A stretch of 64,000 nt of DNA, taken from positions 15,059,825 to 15,123,824 of the forward strand of contig CM022676.1 in the NCBI GenBank assembly GCA_012295275.1, written 5' to 3'. Below the pieces are notes generated by a model that did no database searches, had not been told where the DNA came from, and worked only from the letters and a program-made list of their open reading frames with translations. Of the stretch, positions 28,501 through 43,308 are shown in pieces; the stretch's first letter is position 1; every line of letters starts with the position of its first letter. The translations under genes and the position numbers were made by a program. This DNA is from Chrysomallon squamiferum. Taxonomy: Eukaryota; Mollusca; Gastropoda; Neomphalida; Peltospiridae.

Positions 28501-31500
28501 TTTGTGTAAGTAAACGTCCTGATCTCAGTTATCTTTTGTGTAAGTAAACGTCCTGATCTCAGTTATCTTTGTTTGTAAGTAAAAAACGTCCTGATCTCAG
28601 TTATCTTTTGTGTAAGTAAACGTCCTGATCTCAGTTATCTTTGTGTAAGTAAAAACGTCCTGATCTCAGTTATCTTTGTGTGTAAAAACGTCCTGATCTC
28701 AGTTATCTTTGTGTAAAAAACGTCCTGATCTCAGTTATCTTTGTGTAAACGTCCTGATCTCAGTTATCGTCCTGATCTCAGTTATCAGTTTTTTGTGTAA
28801 GTAAACGTCCTGATCTCAGTTATCTTTTTGTAAGTAACAAACGTCCTGATCTCAGTTATCTTTGTGTAAGTAAACGTCCTGATCTCAGTTATCTTTGTGT
28901 AAGTAAACGTCCTGATCTCAGTTATCTTTGTGTAAGTAAACGTCCTGATCTCAGTTATCTTTGTGTAAACAAACGTCCTGATCTCAGTTATCTTTTTATC
29001 TTTGTGTAAGTAAACGTCCTGATCTCAGTTATCTTTGTGTAAAAACGTCGTCCTGATCTCAGTTATCTTTGTGTAAGTAAACGTCCTGATTCTCAGTTAT
29101 CTTTGTGTGTAAAACGTCGTCCTGAATCAGTTATCCTTTGTGTAAGTAAACGTCCTGATCTCAGTTATCTTTTTGTAAAGTAAAACGTCCTGATCTCAGT
29201 TATCTTTGTGTAAGTAAACGTCCTGATCTCAGTTATCTTTTGTAAAGTAAACGTCCTGATCTCAGTTATCTTTGTGTAAAGTAAACGTCCTGATCTCAGT
29301 TATCTTTTGTGTAAGTAAACGTCCTGATCTCAGTTATCTTTGTGTAAGTAAAACGTCCTGATCTCAGTTATCTTTGTGTAAGTAAAACGTCCTGATCTCA
29401 GTTATCTTTGTGTAAGTAAACGTCCTGATCTCAGTTATCTTTGTGTAAGTAAACGTCCTCCTGATCTCAGTTATCTTTGTGTAAAAAAACGTCCTGATCT
29501 CAGTTATCTTTTTGTAAGTAAACGTCCTGATCTCAGTTATCTTTGTGTAAGTAAACGTCCTGATCTCAGTTATCTTTGTGTAAGTAAACGTCCTGATCTC
29601 AGTTATCTTTTGTGTAAGTAAACGTCCTGATATCTCAGTTATCTTTTTGTGTAAGTAAACGTCCTGATCTCAGTTATCTTTGTGTAAGTAAAAACGTCCT
29701 GATCTCAGTTATCTTTGTGTAAGTAAACGTCCTGATCTCAGTTATCTTTGTGTAAGTAAACGTCCTGATCTCAGTTATCTTTGTGTAAGTAAACGTCCTG
29801 ATCTCAGTTATCTTTGTGTGTAAGTAAACGTCCTGATCTCAGTTATCTTTGTGTAAACGTCCTGATATCGTCCTGATATCAAACGTTATCTTTTTATGTA
29901 AGTAAAACGTCCTGATCTCTCAGTTATCTTTGTGTAAAAGTAAACGTCCTGATCTCAGTTATCTTTGTGTAAGTAAACGTCCTGATCTCATCATCTTTTT
30001 GTGTGTAAGTAAACGTCCTGATCTCAGTTATCTTTGTGTGTAAGTAAACGTCCTGATCTCAGTTATCTTTTTGTGTAAGTAAACGTCCTGATCTCAGTTA
30101 TCTTTGTGTAAGTAAACGTCCTGATCTCAGTTATCTTTTGTGTAAGTAAACGTCCTGATATCAGTTATCTTTGTGTAAAGTAAACGTCCTGATCTCAGTT
30201 ATCTTTGTCCTGATCAATAAACGTCCTGAAACGTCTGATCTCAGTTATCTTTGTGTAAGTAAACGTCCTGATCTCAGTTATCTTTGTGTAAGTAAACGTC
30301 CTGATCTCAGTTATCTTTGTAAAGTAAACGTCCTGATCTCAGTTATCTTTTGTAAGTAAACGTCCTGATCTCAGTTATCTTTGTGTAAGTAAACGTCCTG
30401 ATCTCAGTTATCTTTTGTGTAAGTAAACGTCCTGATCTCAGTTATCTTTGTGTAAGTAAACGTCGTCCTGATCTCAGTTATCTTTGTGTAAGTAAAACGT
30501 CCTGATATCAGTTATCTTTGTGTAAGTAAACGTCCTGATCTCAGTTATCTTTGTGTAAAAAAACGTCCTGATCTCAGTTATCTTTGTGTAAGTAAAAACG
30601 TCCTGATCTCTTTGTTATCTTTTGTGTAAGTAAAACGTCCTGATCTCATTATCTTTGTGTAAGTAAACGTCCTGATCTCAGTTATCTTTGTGTAAGTAAA
30701 CGTCGTCCTGATCTCAGTTATCTCTCAGTTATCTTTTATCTTTGTGTAAGTAAACGTCCTGATCATCAGTTATCTTTGTGTAAGTAAACGTCCTGATCTC
30801 AGTTATCTTTGTGTAAGTAAACGTCCTGATCTCAGTTATCTTTGTGTAAGTAAACGTCCTGATCTCAGTTATCTTTGTGTAAGTAAACGTCCTGATCTCA
30901 GTTATCTTTGTGTAAAGTAAACGTCCTGATCTCAGTTATCTTTGTGTAAGTAAACGTCCTGATCTCAGTTATCTTTTTGTGTAAGTAAACGTCCTGATCT
31001 CAGTTATCTTTTGTGTAAAAAACGTCCTGATCTCAGTTATCTTTGTGTGTAAGTAAACGTCCTGATCTCAGTTATCTTTGTGTAAAGTAAAAACGTCCTG
31101 ATCTCAGTTATCTTTGTGTAAGTAAACGTCCTGATCTCAGTTATCTTTGTGTAAGTAAACGTCCTGATCTCAGTTATCTTTTGTGTAAGTAAACGTCCTG
31201 ATCTCAGTTATCTTTTTGTGTAAACGTAAACGTCCTGATCTCAGTTAATCTTTGTGTAAGTAAACGTCCTGATCTCAGTTATCTTTGTGTAAGTAAAACG
31301 TCCTGATCTCAGTTATCTTTGTGTAAAGTAAACGTCCTGATCTCAGTTATCTTTGTGTAAAAAACGTCCTGATCTCAGTTATCTTTGTGTAAAGTAAACG
31401 TCGTCCTGATCTCAGTTATCTTTGTGTAAAAAACGTCCTGATCTCAGTTATCTTTGTGTAAGTAAACGTCCTGATCTCAGTTATCTTTGTGTAAGTAAAC

Positions 31501-34500
31501 GTCCTGATCTCTCAGTTATCTTTGTGTAAGTAAACGTCCTGATCTCAGTTATCTTTTTGTAAGTAAACGTCCTGATCTCAGTTATCTTTTGTAAGTGTCC
31601 TGATCTCAGTTATCTTTGTAAAAAACGTCCTGATCTCAGTTATCTTTGTGTAAGTAAACGTCCTGATCTCAGTTATCTTTGTGTAAGTAAACGTCCTGAT
31701 CTCAGTTATCTTTTGTGTAACAAAAACGTCCTGATCTCAGTTATCTTTGTGTAAGTAAACGTCCTGATCTCAGTTATCTTTGTGTAAGTAAACGTCCTGA
31801 TCTCAGTTATCTTTTTTTGTGTGTAAGTAAAACGTCCTGATCTCAGTTATCTTTGTGTAAGTAAACGTCCTGATCTCAGTTATCTTTGTGTAAACGTCCT
31901 GATACGTCCTGATCTCAGTTATCTTTTTGTAAAGTAAACGTCCTGATCTCAGTTATCTTTGTGTAAGTAAACGTCCTGATCTCAGTTATCTTTGTGTAAG
32001 TAAACGTCCTGATCTCAGTTATCTTTGTGTAAGTAAACGTCCTGATCTCAGTTATCTTTGTGTAAAGTAAACGTCCTGATCTCAGTTATCTTTGTGTAAG
32101 TAAAACGTCCTGATCTCAGTTATCTTTGTGTAAAGTAAAACGTCCTGATCTCAGTTATCTTTGTGTAAGTAAAACGTCCTGATCTCAGTTATCTTTTGTG
32201 TAAGTAAAACGTCCTGATCTCAGTTATCTTTTGTGTAAGTAAACGTCCTGATCTCAGTTATCTTTGTGTAAGTAAAAACGTCCTGATCTCAGTTATCTTT
32301 GTGTAAGTAAAAACGTCCTGATCAGTTTATCTCTTTGTGTAAGTAAAACGTCCTCATCTCAGTTATCTTTGTGTAAGTAAACGTCCTGATCTCAGTTATC
32401 TTTTTGTGTAAGTAAACGTCCTGATCTCAGTTATCTTTGTGTAAAAAACGTCCTGATCTCAGTTATTATCTTTGTGTAAGTAAACGTCCTGATCTCAGTT
32501 ATCTTTGTGTAAGTAAACGTCCTGATCTCAGTTATCTTTGTGTGTAAGTAAACGTCCTGATCTCAGTTATCTTTGTGTAAGTAAACGTCCTCCTGATCTC
32601 AGTTATCTTTTGTGTAAGTAAACGTCCTGATCTCAGTTATCTTTGTGTAAAAAAACGTCCTGATCTCAGTTATCTTTGTGTAAAGTAAACGTCCTGATCT
32701 CAGTTATCTTTTGTGTAAAGTAAACGTCCTGATCTCAGTTATCTTTTGTGTAAGTAAACGTCCTGATCTCAGTTATCTTTTGTGTAAAGTAAACGTCCTG
32801 ATCTCAGTTATCTTTTTGTAAAAAAAACGTCCTGATCTCAGTTATCTTTTGTGTGTCAACGTCCTGATTATCAGTTATCTTTGTGTAAGTAAACGTCCTG
32901 ATCTCAGTTATCTTTTTGTGTAAACGTCCGTCCTGATCTCAGTTATCTTTGTGTAAGTAAACGTCCTGATCTCAGTTATCTTTGTGTAAGTAAACGTCCT
33001 GATCTCAGTTATCTTTGTGTAAGTAAACGTCCTGATCTCAGTTATCTTTGTGTAAGTAAACGTCCTGATCTCAGTTATCTTTGTGTAAAGTAAACGTCCT
33101 GATCTCAGTTATCTTTGTGTGTAGTAAAACGTCCTGATCTCAGTTATCTTTTTTGTGTGTAAACGTAAACGTCCTGATCTCAGTTATCTTTGTGTAAGTA
33201 AACGTCCTGATCTCAGTTATCTTTGTTATAAAAAAAACGTCCTGATCTCAGTTATCTTTGTGTAAGTAAAAACGTCTGATCTCAGTTATCTTTGTGTAAA
33301 GTAAACGTCCTGATCTCAGTTATCTTTGTGTAAAACGTCCTGATGTCCTGATCTCAGTTATCTTTGTGTAAAAAACGTCCTGATCTCAGTTATCTTTGTG
33401 TAAGTAAACGTCCTGATCGTCCTGATCATTTATCTTTTTGTAAGTAAAACGTCGTCCTGATCTCAGTTATCTTTGTAAGTAAAAACGTCCTGATCTCAGT
33501 TATCTTTTGTGTAAGTAAAACGTCCTGATCTCTGATCTCAGTTCTCATATCTTTGTGTAAGTAAACGTCCTGATCTCAGTTATCTTTGTGTAAAGTAAAC
33601 GTCCTGATCTCAGTTATCTTTTGTGTAAGTAAACGTCCTGATCTCTCAGTTATCTTTGTGTAAGTAAACGTCCTGATCTCAGTTATCTTTGTGTAAAAAA
33701 AACGTCCTGATCTCAGTTATCTTTGTGTAAGTAAACGTCCTGATCTCAGTTATCTTTGTGTAAGTAAACGTCCTGATCTCAGTTATCTTTGTGTAAAGTA
33801 AACGTCCTGATCTCAGTTATCTTTGTGTGTAAGTAAACGTCCTGATCTCAATATCTTTATCTTTGTGTAAGTAAACGTCCTGATCTCAGTTATCTTTGTG
33901 TAAGTAAAACGTCCTGATCTCAGTTATCTTTTTTGTAAAAACGTCCTGATCTCAGTTATCTTTGTGTAAGTAAAAAACGTCCTGATCTCAGTTATCTTTT
34001 GTGTAAAAAACGTCCTGATCTCAGTTATCTTTGTGTAACAAAACGTCCTGATCTCAGTTATCTTTGTGTAAGTAAACGTCCTGATCTCAGTTATCTTTGT
34101 GTAAGTAAAAACGTCCTGATCTCAGTTATCTTTGTGTAAGTAAACGTCCTGATCTCAGTTATCTTTGTGTAAGTAAACGTCCTGATCTCAGTTATCTTTG
34201 TGTAAGTAAACGTCCTGATCTCAGTTATCTTTGTAACAAACGTCCTGATCTCAGTTATCTTTTGTGTAAGTAAACGTCCTGATCTCAGTTATCTTTGTGT
34301 AACAAACGTCCTGATCTCAGTTATCTTTGTGTAAGTAAACGTCCTGATCTCAGTTATCTTTGTGTAAGTAAACGTCCTGATATCAGTTATCTTTGTGTAA
34401 CAAAACGTCATGATCTCAGTTATCTTTGTGTAAGTAAACGTCCTGATCTCAGTTATCTTTGTGTAATAAAACGTCCTGATCTCAGTTATCTTTTGTAAGT

Positions 34501-36688
34501 AAACGTCCTGATCTCAGTTATCTTTGTTTTGTAAAACGTCCGTCCTGATCTCAGTTATCTTTGTGTAAAAAAACGTCCTGATCTCAGTTATCTTTTTTGT
34601 AAAGTAAACGTCGTCTGATCTCAGTTATCTTTGTGTAAAAAACGTCCTGATCTCAGTTATCTTTGTGTAAGTAAACGTCCTGATCTCAGTTATCTTTTGT
34701 GTAAGTAAACGTCCTGATCTCAAATCTTTGTGTGTAAGTAAACGTCCTGATCTCAGTTATCTTTGTGTAAGTAAACGTCCTGATCTCAGTTATCTTTGTG
34801 TAAGTAAACGTCCTGATCTCAGTTATCTTTGTGTAAGTAAACGTCCTGATCTCAGTTATCTTTGTGTAAGTAAACGTCCTGATCTCAGTTATTTTGTGTA
34901 AGTAAACGTCCTGATCTCAGTTATCTTTGTGTAAAAGTAAACGTCCTGATCTCAGTTATCTTTGTGTAAGTAAACGTCCTGATCTCAGTTATCTTTTGTA
35001 AGTAAACGTCCTGATCTCAGTTATCTTTTTGTGTAAGTAAACGTCCTGATCTCAGTTATCTTTGTGTGTAAACGTCCTGATCAATCTATCTTTGTCCGTC
35101 CTGATATCTTTGTGTAAGTAAAACGTCCTGATCTCAGTTATCTTTGTGTGTAAGTAAACGTCCTGATCTCAGTTATCTTTCTGTAAAAAACGTCCTGATC
35201 TCAGTTATCTTTTTTGTAAAGTAAACGTCCTGATATCATGTTATCTTTTTGTAAAGTAAACGTCCTGATCTCAGTTATCTTTTGTGTAAGTAAACGTCCT
35301 GATATCTGTTATCTTTTTGTAAGTAAACGTCCTGATATCAGTTATCTTTGTGTAACAAAACGTCCTGATCTCAGTTATCTTTGTGTAAGTAAACGTCCTG
35401 ATATCAGTTATCTTTTTGTGTAAAAAACGTCCTGATATCAGTTATCTTTTGTAACAAAACGTCCTGATCTCAGTTATCTTTGTGTAAGTAAAAACGTCCT
35501 GATCTCATTTATCTTTTTTTGTAAGTAAACGTCATGATCTCAGTTATCTTTGTGTAACAAACGTTCTCATCTCATTTATCTTTTGTAAGTAAACGTCATC
35601 CTCATATCTGTTATCTTTGTGTATGTAAACGTCCTCATATCTGTTATCTTTGTGTAAGTAAACGTCCTCATATCAGTTCTCTTTGTGTAACAAACCGTCA
35701 TGATCTCAGTTATCTTTGTTTAAGTAAACGTTCTGATCTCTGTTATCTTTGTGTAAGTATCCGTCCTGATCTCGGTTATTTTTTTGTAAGTAAACGTCCT
35801 GATCTGAGTTACCTTTGTGTAATTAAACATCCTGATCTCAGTTATCTGTGTGTAAACGTCCTCATCTCGTCCTGATCTCCTGTTATATTATGTTTGTGTA
35901 AGTAAACGTCGTGATTTCTCTTATCTTTGTGTAAGTAAACGTCTTGATCTGAGTTACATTTGTGTAAGTAAACGTCCAGATCTCAGTTACCTTTGTGTAA
36001 GTAAAAGTCCTGATATCAGTTATCTTTGTGTAACAAAACGTCCTGATCTCAGTTATCTTTGTGTAAGTAAACGTCCTGATATCTGTTATCTTTGTGTAAG
36101 TAAACGTCATGGTATCAGTAATCTTTCTGTAAGGAAACGTCCTGATATGAGCTATGTTTCTGGAAGTAAACGTCCTGATATCAATTATCTTTGTTTAAGT
36201 AAACGTCTGGATTTCAGTTATCTTTGTCTAAGTAAACTTTCTATATATATATGCATACAAATGTACAAAAACGCACAAACATACACACAAACATATATGA
36301 AAGGACATGCATAGACACAGACAAATACACATGCAAAAACACAGATACAAACATACAAATATATCCAAGCACACATACAAACGCCTGCACGCACATATAC
36401 AAATTCAGAGATATGTATGCATAGAGCCAAGCACACATGCTGTCCTAAATATAATACATAGAAACACACATTGAAAATCGTTTCGTATTTCAGGGGAAAG
36501 CGTTGAACAATGATAAGAGTTACTGTGACTTCTGGTTTTTCAAACATCTTGAAGCACGATCCAACATGAGGAAGGAGTGTCAAAGCGCGCTATTATATTT
36601 CTTTAAAAACAACATTCAAAACGCAGATGTATTAGACCATTCACCAAACATGTGTAAAAGTATTGATATCCAGAGGTGCATCGTTTAA
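25555..36688 (+). CDS. secreted PLA2-like protein C with a 10.8-kb intron
   Basis: Exons 25555-25737 and 36494-36688 (stop TAA) would give 125 residues. A signal peptide (MFILLVCFYFVF) and the same motif order as gene A are present: CKRYDLYYIC, G, CDFWFFKHLEARS. Tyr stands at the catalytic His position. Here two further Cys of the motif are Tyr (DLYYIC against DLCCLC in A and D), and the Cys after the LEAR helix is Ser. At least one disulphide expected in the fold is therefore missing, and this copy may be decaying. The intron is 10,756 bp, almost all of it the 33-bp donor-bearing minisatellite. Splicing must choose the first of hundreds of equal donors or read into the array. AATAAA follows at 36697. 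The two exons belong together by homology; expression is unknown. Confidence 0.6.
25738..36239 (+). repeat. 33-bp donor-bearing minisatellite, about 318 units (intron of gene C)
   Basis: The same unit as in gene A fills about 10.5 kb. The first ~10 units (to about 26040) are in frame, mostly 33 bp, and mix GTAAGTAAACG with GTAACAAAACG, and GATCTCAG with GATATCAG. The central part (26.1-35.2 kb) is homogeneous in sequence but full of 1-4-bp indels in A, T and GTC runs. The right end (35.5-36.24 kb) is divergent again. The pattern is typical of a tandem array with homogenised centre and worn edges. The indels look like uncorrected long-read error, since the short arrays in A and D hardly have them. 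Confidence 0.97.
36240..36493 (+). other. 3' end of gene C intron
   Basis: ATACA/ACACATA-rich sequence homologous to the introns of A and D, ending in CGTATTTCAG. Confidence 0.8.
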
Positions 36689-37204
36689 CCAAAGCAAATA
36701 AACGATATTGAAGATATCCTTGATTTTGTCGTTTCTTTCTGCCTGTACCACTAATAGTATTACTAACTATTCTTACTGTAATTTCTACTGCTATCACTCG
36801 TAGAATTAGTATAGACATAGAACGTTTACTTCCAATACAGAAAAAATATATACTACTATTACTGTACTTGTAGTAATTACTAACACTAATACTACCAGTA
36901 ATAATACTACTAGCATTACTACTACTAGTAATATTACTGATATTGCTCCTACTACTACCATTCCACCGGTTACTACTAGTGCAGCTGCTGTTATTACTAC
37001 TACTCTTACAACAATAACAACTGCTACTACTACAACTACTATTACCACTATTGTTGCTGTTCCTAGTACTACTACATAGTTGCATAGGTTGAAAAACTGT
37101 TATCCTAATATACAGTGATGCCTTATAGTTTAAGTTAACATTAGTTACTGTATAGAGATACAAAACAAATAAGATAACAAATATGTGTACGCTCTCTTCC
37201 ATTC
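36689..37204. other. 3' flank of gene C, imperfect (ACT)n
   Basis: AATAAA at 36697, then the T-rich and ACT/AGT-rich sequence also found after A and D. No separate gene. Confidence 0.7.
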
Positions 37205-37205
37205 G

Positions 37206-37272
<67 letters not shown>

Positions 37273-38276
37273 TTTTTTTTTTTTTTTGTTCATGTTGTTT
37301 TTGCTATTATTATTGTTGTTCTTCTTATTATTATAGCTGTTGTTGTCTTTGTTACTATTGCCACTATCAGTGATGCTTTTTCTATTATTACAACACAAAT
37401 ACAGCTGTTTTTGCTGTTTATTTTACTATTACAACTACTACTACAGTTCTCACTAATTATGTTTTTTAGTACTGTTACTAATACTACAGTGGCTGCTATA
37501 GAAACATCTGCTACAACTGAGAAAAGTAATGTTAGAATGACTCTTCGTGTTATTTGTGAGAACACAGAAAAAACCAGAAAAACTGAAACTCGGTGACGAT
37601 GAACTAAGAAAAAAAAAAGAATCCTTATTTTAATTGTCATTGCATATTTCCTGCAAATACTAGCAAGAATTAACCGTGTTTCAATCTCTCACTGATATTT
37701 ACTCTTAGTCTTCAAACAGTGATACCGACGCGTTGATTGGAAACTCGACATTACTACTTTTATTCGTCGTAAAAATATCGCCAAAACCATTTATAAAGAT
37801 TGCCCATAAACTTTTCTCCATAACCCTTTATTTCCATCTGCATTTTGTTATTATCGGTATATATTAGCGTATGTGTGGGCACCTTTTCAGATATTCTGTA
37901 CATGTGTTTTTGTCCCGAACAAATGATTAGCCTCCTCTTTTAAACGATTACTTAGTTTGTTATTTGCGTTGGCGTGTCAAATATATATTTTTACGTGAAC
38001 AAATTTGTAATTATTCTCTTAAATAATGCTGTTGTATATCAACAAAGAACGTAGCAAATAATAAATTAATGAACGAACGAATGAATGAATGAATGAATGA
38101 ATGAATGAATGAACAAATAAATATAAATGAATATACGGGAACTGATGAAAACATAGTCAAACACACATTGTTTGTCTAGTTCTATCGAGTACCGACAGGT
38201 CTAAGTTTTTGTTCTTCTTGTTGTTTTGTCATCATCATTCTCATCATCGTTATCGTGGTAATCATCATCATCGTAT

Positions 38277-38350
<74 letters not shown>

Positions 38351-38754
38351 GTTATTATTATTGATGTTGTTGTTGTTCTTATTGTTGTTGTTGTTACATA
38401 TCATTATTTTCGTTTTTAAGCTCTTTATTTGTGTTTTAATTGATCATTACGTACCGCCGACATCCTCTGTACCTACCTACAGACAGGCAGATGCATAGAC
38501 TGATAGACAGATTGACTGTCTGACAGATTTAATGACAAACAGACAAATGTTGAGAAATGATATTTATTCATTTATTTATTTACTTCTTTCCTTCTGTACT
38601 AATTTTTGTAAATTAATTAATTTACTTATTTATTCATTTACCTATTTGCTTTTGTACTTAATTGTTTAAACATTATTTTGATTATTAGCAGTATCTTTTT
38701 TTCTTTCGTTCTCTTTGATTTATTTGTTTTATTTTATTTTATTTTATTTTGCAG
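37205..38754. repeat. upstream region of gene D, third copy of the 1-kb unit
   Basis: (TTA)n (37206-37270) and a T run mark the junction. From about 37290 the sequence follows 5905-7304 closely, including the (TTA)n at 38278-38350 and the final TTTTATTTTGCAG. No gene. Confidence 0.8.
37678..37856. repeat. 180-bp module element, copy 4
   Basis: Same element as at 5262, about 900 bp before gene D. Confidence 0.75.
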
Positions 38755-38755
38755 A

Positions 38756-40001
38756 ATGTTCATCCTTTTGGTGTGTTTTTATTTCGTAGCATCTGTGGAT
38801 CACACGCAGTGTTGTTTGTACAAGAAGAATAGTGAGATAATACTGCAGGGTTGCAAACGAGACATCCGCACTGAAATGCAGAAATTTTTACCCATGTTTG
38901 AGAGTTCGTGTAAACGATATGACCTCTGCTGCCTTTGTGTAAGTAAACGACATGATCTCAGTAATCTTTGTGTAAATCGTAAACGTCCTGATCTCAGTTA
39001 TCTTTGTGTAAGTAAACGTCCTGATCTCAGTTATCTTTGTGTAAGTAAACGTCCTGATCTCAGTTATCTTTGTGTAAGTAAACGTCCTGATCTCAGTTAT
39101 CTTTGTGTAAGTAAACGTCCTGATCTCAGTTATCTTTGTGTAAGTAAACGTCCTGATCTCAGTTATCTTTGTGTAAGTAAACGTCCTGATCTAAGTTATC
39201 TTTGTGTAAGTAAACGTCCTGATCTCAGTTATCTTTGTGTAAGTAAACGTCCTGATCTCAGTTATCTTTGTGTAAGTAAACGTCCTGATCTCAGTTATCT
39301 TTGTGTAAGTAAACGTCCTGATCTCAGTTATCTTTGTGTAAGTAAACGTCCTGATCTCAGTTATCTTTGTGAATATATGACATTATCTCAGTCATTTTTG
39401 TGTATAAAAATCACGTGTTACAAATAACGTGATCTGAGTTATATCTGTGTAACAGAGGACAGGTTATCTAAGTATTAGTAAACGACACACATATAATGCT
39501 ACACTCTCTCCATGACGCACACACATATATACATATAAATATACGTACATATTTATATATGTATATGTATACAAATGTACAAAAACGCAGAAACATATAC
39601 ACAAATATACAAACATAGACATGCATACGTACACAGAAACACACATACAAAAACACACGTATAAGCACAGAAATATATCCTAGCACACATATACACGCAT
39701 ACACGCACATATACAAATTCAGAGAGATGCATACACAGAGCAAAACACACATTCTGTCCTAAATACATACACAGTAACACACATTTAAAATCGTTTCGTA
39801 TTTCAGGGGAGAGCGTTGAACAATGATAAGACTTACTGTGACTTCTGGTTTTTCAAACATCTTGAAGCCAGATGCAACATGAGAATGCAGTGTCTAAGTG
39901 CGCTATTATATTTCTTTGGAACTAACGTTCACAACACAAGTGTTTTACCTCCTTCACCAAAGATGTGTAAAAGCATCGTTGTCCAGAGGTGCATCGTTTA
40001 A
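38756..40001 (+). CDS. secreted PLA2-like protein D, near-twin of A
   Basis: Exons 38756-38938 and 39807-40001 (stop TAA) give 125 residues. The signal peptide (MFILLVCFYFVASV) and motifs are those of A: CKRYDLCCLC, G, CDFWFFKHLEARC. Tyr again replaces the catalytic His, and the Asp after it and the helix Asp are kept. It differs from A at few positions. All Cys of A appear to be kept, so this copy looks under the same constraint. The intron (868 bp) starts with 13 minisatellite units. AATAAA lies at 40010. It sits in a 10-kb direct duplication of the region around A, so its similarity to A reflects that duplication. Confidence 0.7.
38939..39370 (+). repeat. 33-bp donor-bearing minisatellite, 13 units (intron of gene D)
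   Basis: Twelve 33-bp units and one of 36 bp. The first two are variant (GTAAGTAAACGACATG, GTAAATCGTAAACG); the rest match the array of A. It is open in the exon 1 frame throughout, ending at TTTGTGAATATATG, where the GTGAGT seen in A has become GTGAAT. Confidence 0.97.
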
Positions 40002-41021
40002 CCAAAGCAAATAAACGATGCTGAAGATATCCTTGATTTTGTCGTTTCTTTCTGCCTGTAGTACTAATAGTATTACTAACTATTCTTACTGTAATTTCTA
40101 CTGCTATCACTACTAGTACTAGTCTCGACATAGAACATTTACTTCCAATACTGAACTAATATCTACTACTATTACTATACTTGTAGTAATTACTAACACG
40201 ACTTCTAGAACTAATAATACTAGAATCATTACTACTAGTAGTAACATTAGTGTTATTGCTATTACTACTACCATTCCAACCTTTACTACTACTGCATCTG
40301 GTGTTATTACTACTACTGTTACATCAATAACAACTGCTACTACTACAACTACTATTATCACTATTGTTGCTGTTCCTAGTACTACTACATACTTACATAG
40401 GTTGAAAAACTCTTATCCGAATATACAGTGATGCCTTGTCGTTTAAGTTAACATTAGTAACTATAGAGAGATGCAAAACAAATAAGATAACAAATATCTG
40501 CACGCTCTCTTCTATTAGTTTTATTATTATTATTAAAAAAAAAAAAAAAAAATCCTTATTTTAATTGTCATTGCATATTTCCTGCAAATACTAGCAAACA
40601 TTAACCGTGTTTCAATTTCTCACTGATATTCACTCTTAGTCTTCAAACAGTGATACCGACGCGTTGATTGGAAACTCGGCATTACCGCTTTTATTGGTCG
40701 TAAAAATATCGCCAAAACCGTTCAGAAATGTTGGCCATAAACTTTTTCTCTATAACCCTTTATTTCCATCTGCATTTTGTTATTACTTTCCTGCGCTAAT
40801 AGGTGCTGAAATGCGCGATTCAATTAGCAGCCTGTGATAAAGACGTTTGCAATGAATACAGGTGTAAATTATGAATTTCACACAGCTAAGTCCTATAATG
40901 AAAGAACAAGTCTAAAGAAATTTAATCACAATCATTCAGAAAGGTTTATACAGTCCGATCAAATAGGCTCTTTTGCATAATTATAATAATAATAATAACA
41001 ATAATAATAGTAGTAGTAATT

Positions 41022-41082
<61 letters not shown>

Positions 41083-41680
41083 GAATAATTAAAATAATTA
41101 AAATAATGATAATAATAATAATAATGATAATAATAATAATAAATCCAAAATGAAAGTCAGAAAGAGAGAAAGAAAAGTATTTGATGATCAAAATGTTGAT
41201 GGTGATGACGACGGTAGTAATTCCGTAAGTGTGCAATCATTACTGTAATGACACTCACACCTATACTACTACTACTGCTACTACCACCACCACCACTACT
41301 ACTACAGTGACTGTTATTACTAAAACCTCTGCTACTATTACAGTGATTTTTATTATTAACACCTCTACTACTACTACTAGTAGAACTACAACAACCACTG
41401 CTACTACTACATTAACAGTTGTTACTGACATCTGTTCTACTGCTGTTGAGACTACCACCGCTACTACTACTACTTCTACTACAACCACCACCACTACTGT
41501 CACTACTACTACTACTTTACAACAATGAGTCTTATTACTACTTATTTTACTATTACTTTGGTATTTCTGGTATCAGTTATCACAATTTTGCTTCTTTATT
41601 GTTCTTCTTTCTTATCTTGTTCTACTCCGTCTATCCAAGTTAACTACCGTTACGCAAGTTCCGTCTGCGATAGAAACTCA
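40002..41680. repeat. 3' flank of gene D: (ACT)n-like, 180-bp element, (AAT)n and (ACT)n
   Basis: Direct copy of 8714-10310. Differences lie mainly in repeat lengths: the AAT tract at 40980-41140 is interrupted by AAAAAAA and AAGAATAATTAAAATAATT. No gene. Confidence 0.8.
40611..40787. repeat. 180-bp module element, copy 5
   Basis: Same element as at 5262. With copy 4 it brackets gene D just as copies 2 and 3 bracket gene A. Confidence 0.75.
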
Positions 41681-41688
41681 AATGAAAG

Positions 41689-41880
41689 TTGATGTTACGT
41701 CACGATTCGTCGGTGACACTAATTCCCGCTCTGTCATGTGACGTGATTGTGACGTCACGGAGCCAGGCGACACTGCGACTGGCGGATGACAAAGAGTTAA
41801 TTATTTCATGCTGGATTATCTTGTCAGAATTAACACTGACGTGTCTCTTATCTGATTATCGTGTCACAGTCGGCAATTAG
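41689..41880 (+). promoter_or_regulatory. second copy of the CRE-containing conserved stretch
   Basis: Copy of 10318-10509 with very few base changes. The palindromic CRE (TGACGTCA, 41750-41757) and both near matches are kept, and the 63-residue frame stays open with two replacements. Confidence 0.4.
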
Positions 41881-41929
41881 AATGACAGCAAGCTTTAAAG
41901 TGAATAGATTTTAAAAACTACCAAACACT

Positions 41930-43308
<1,379 letters not shown>

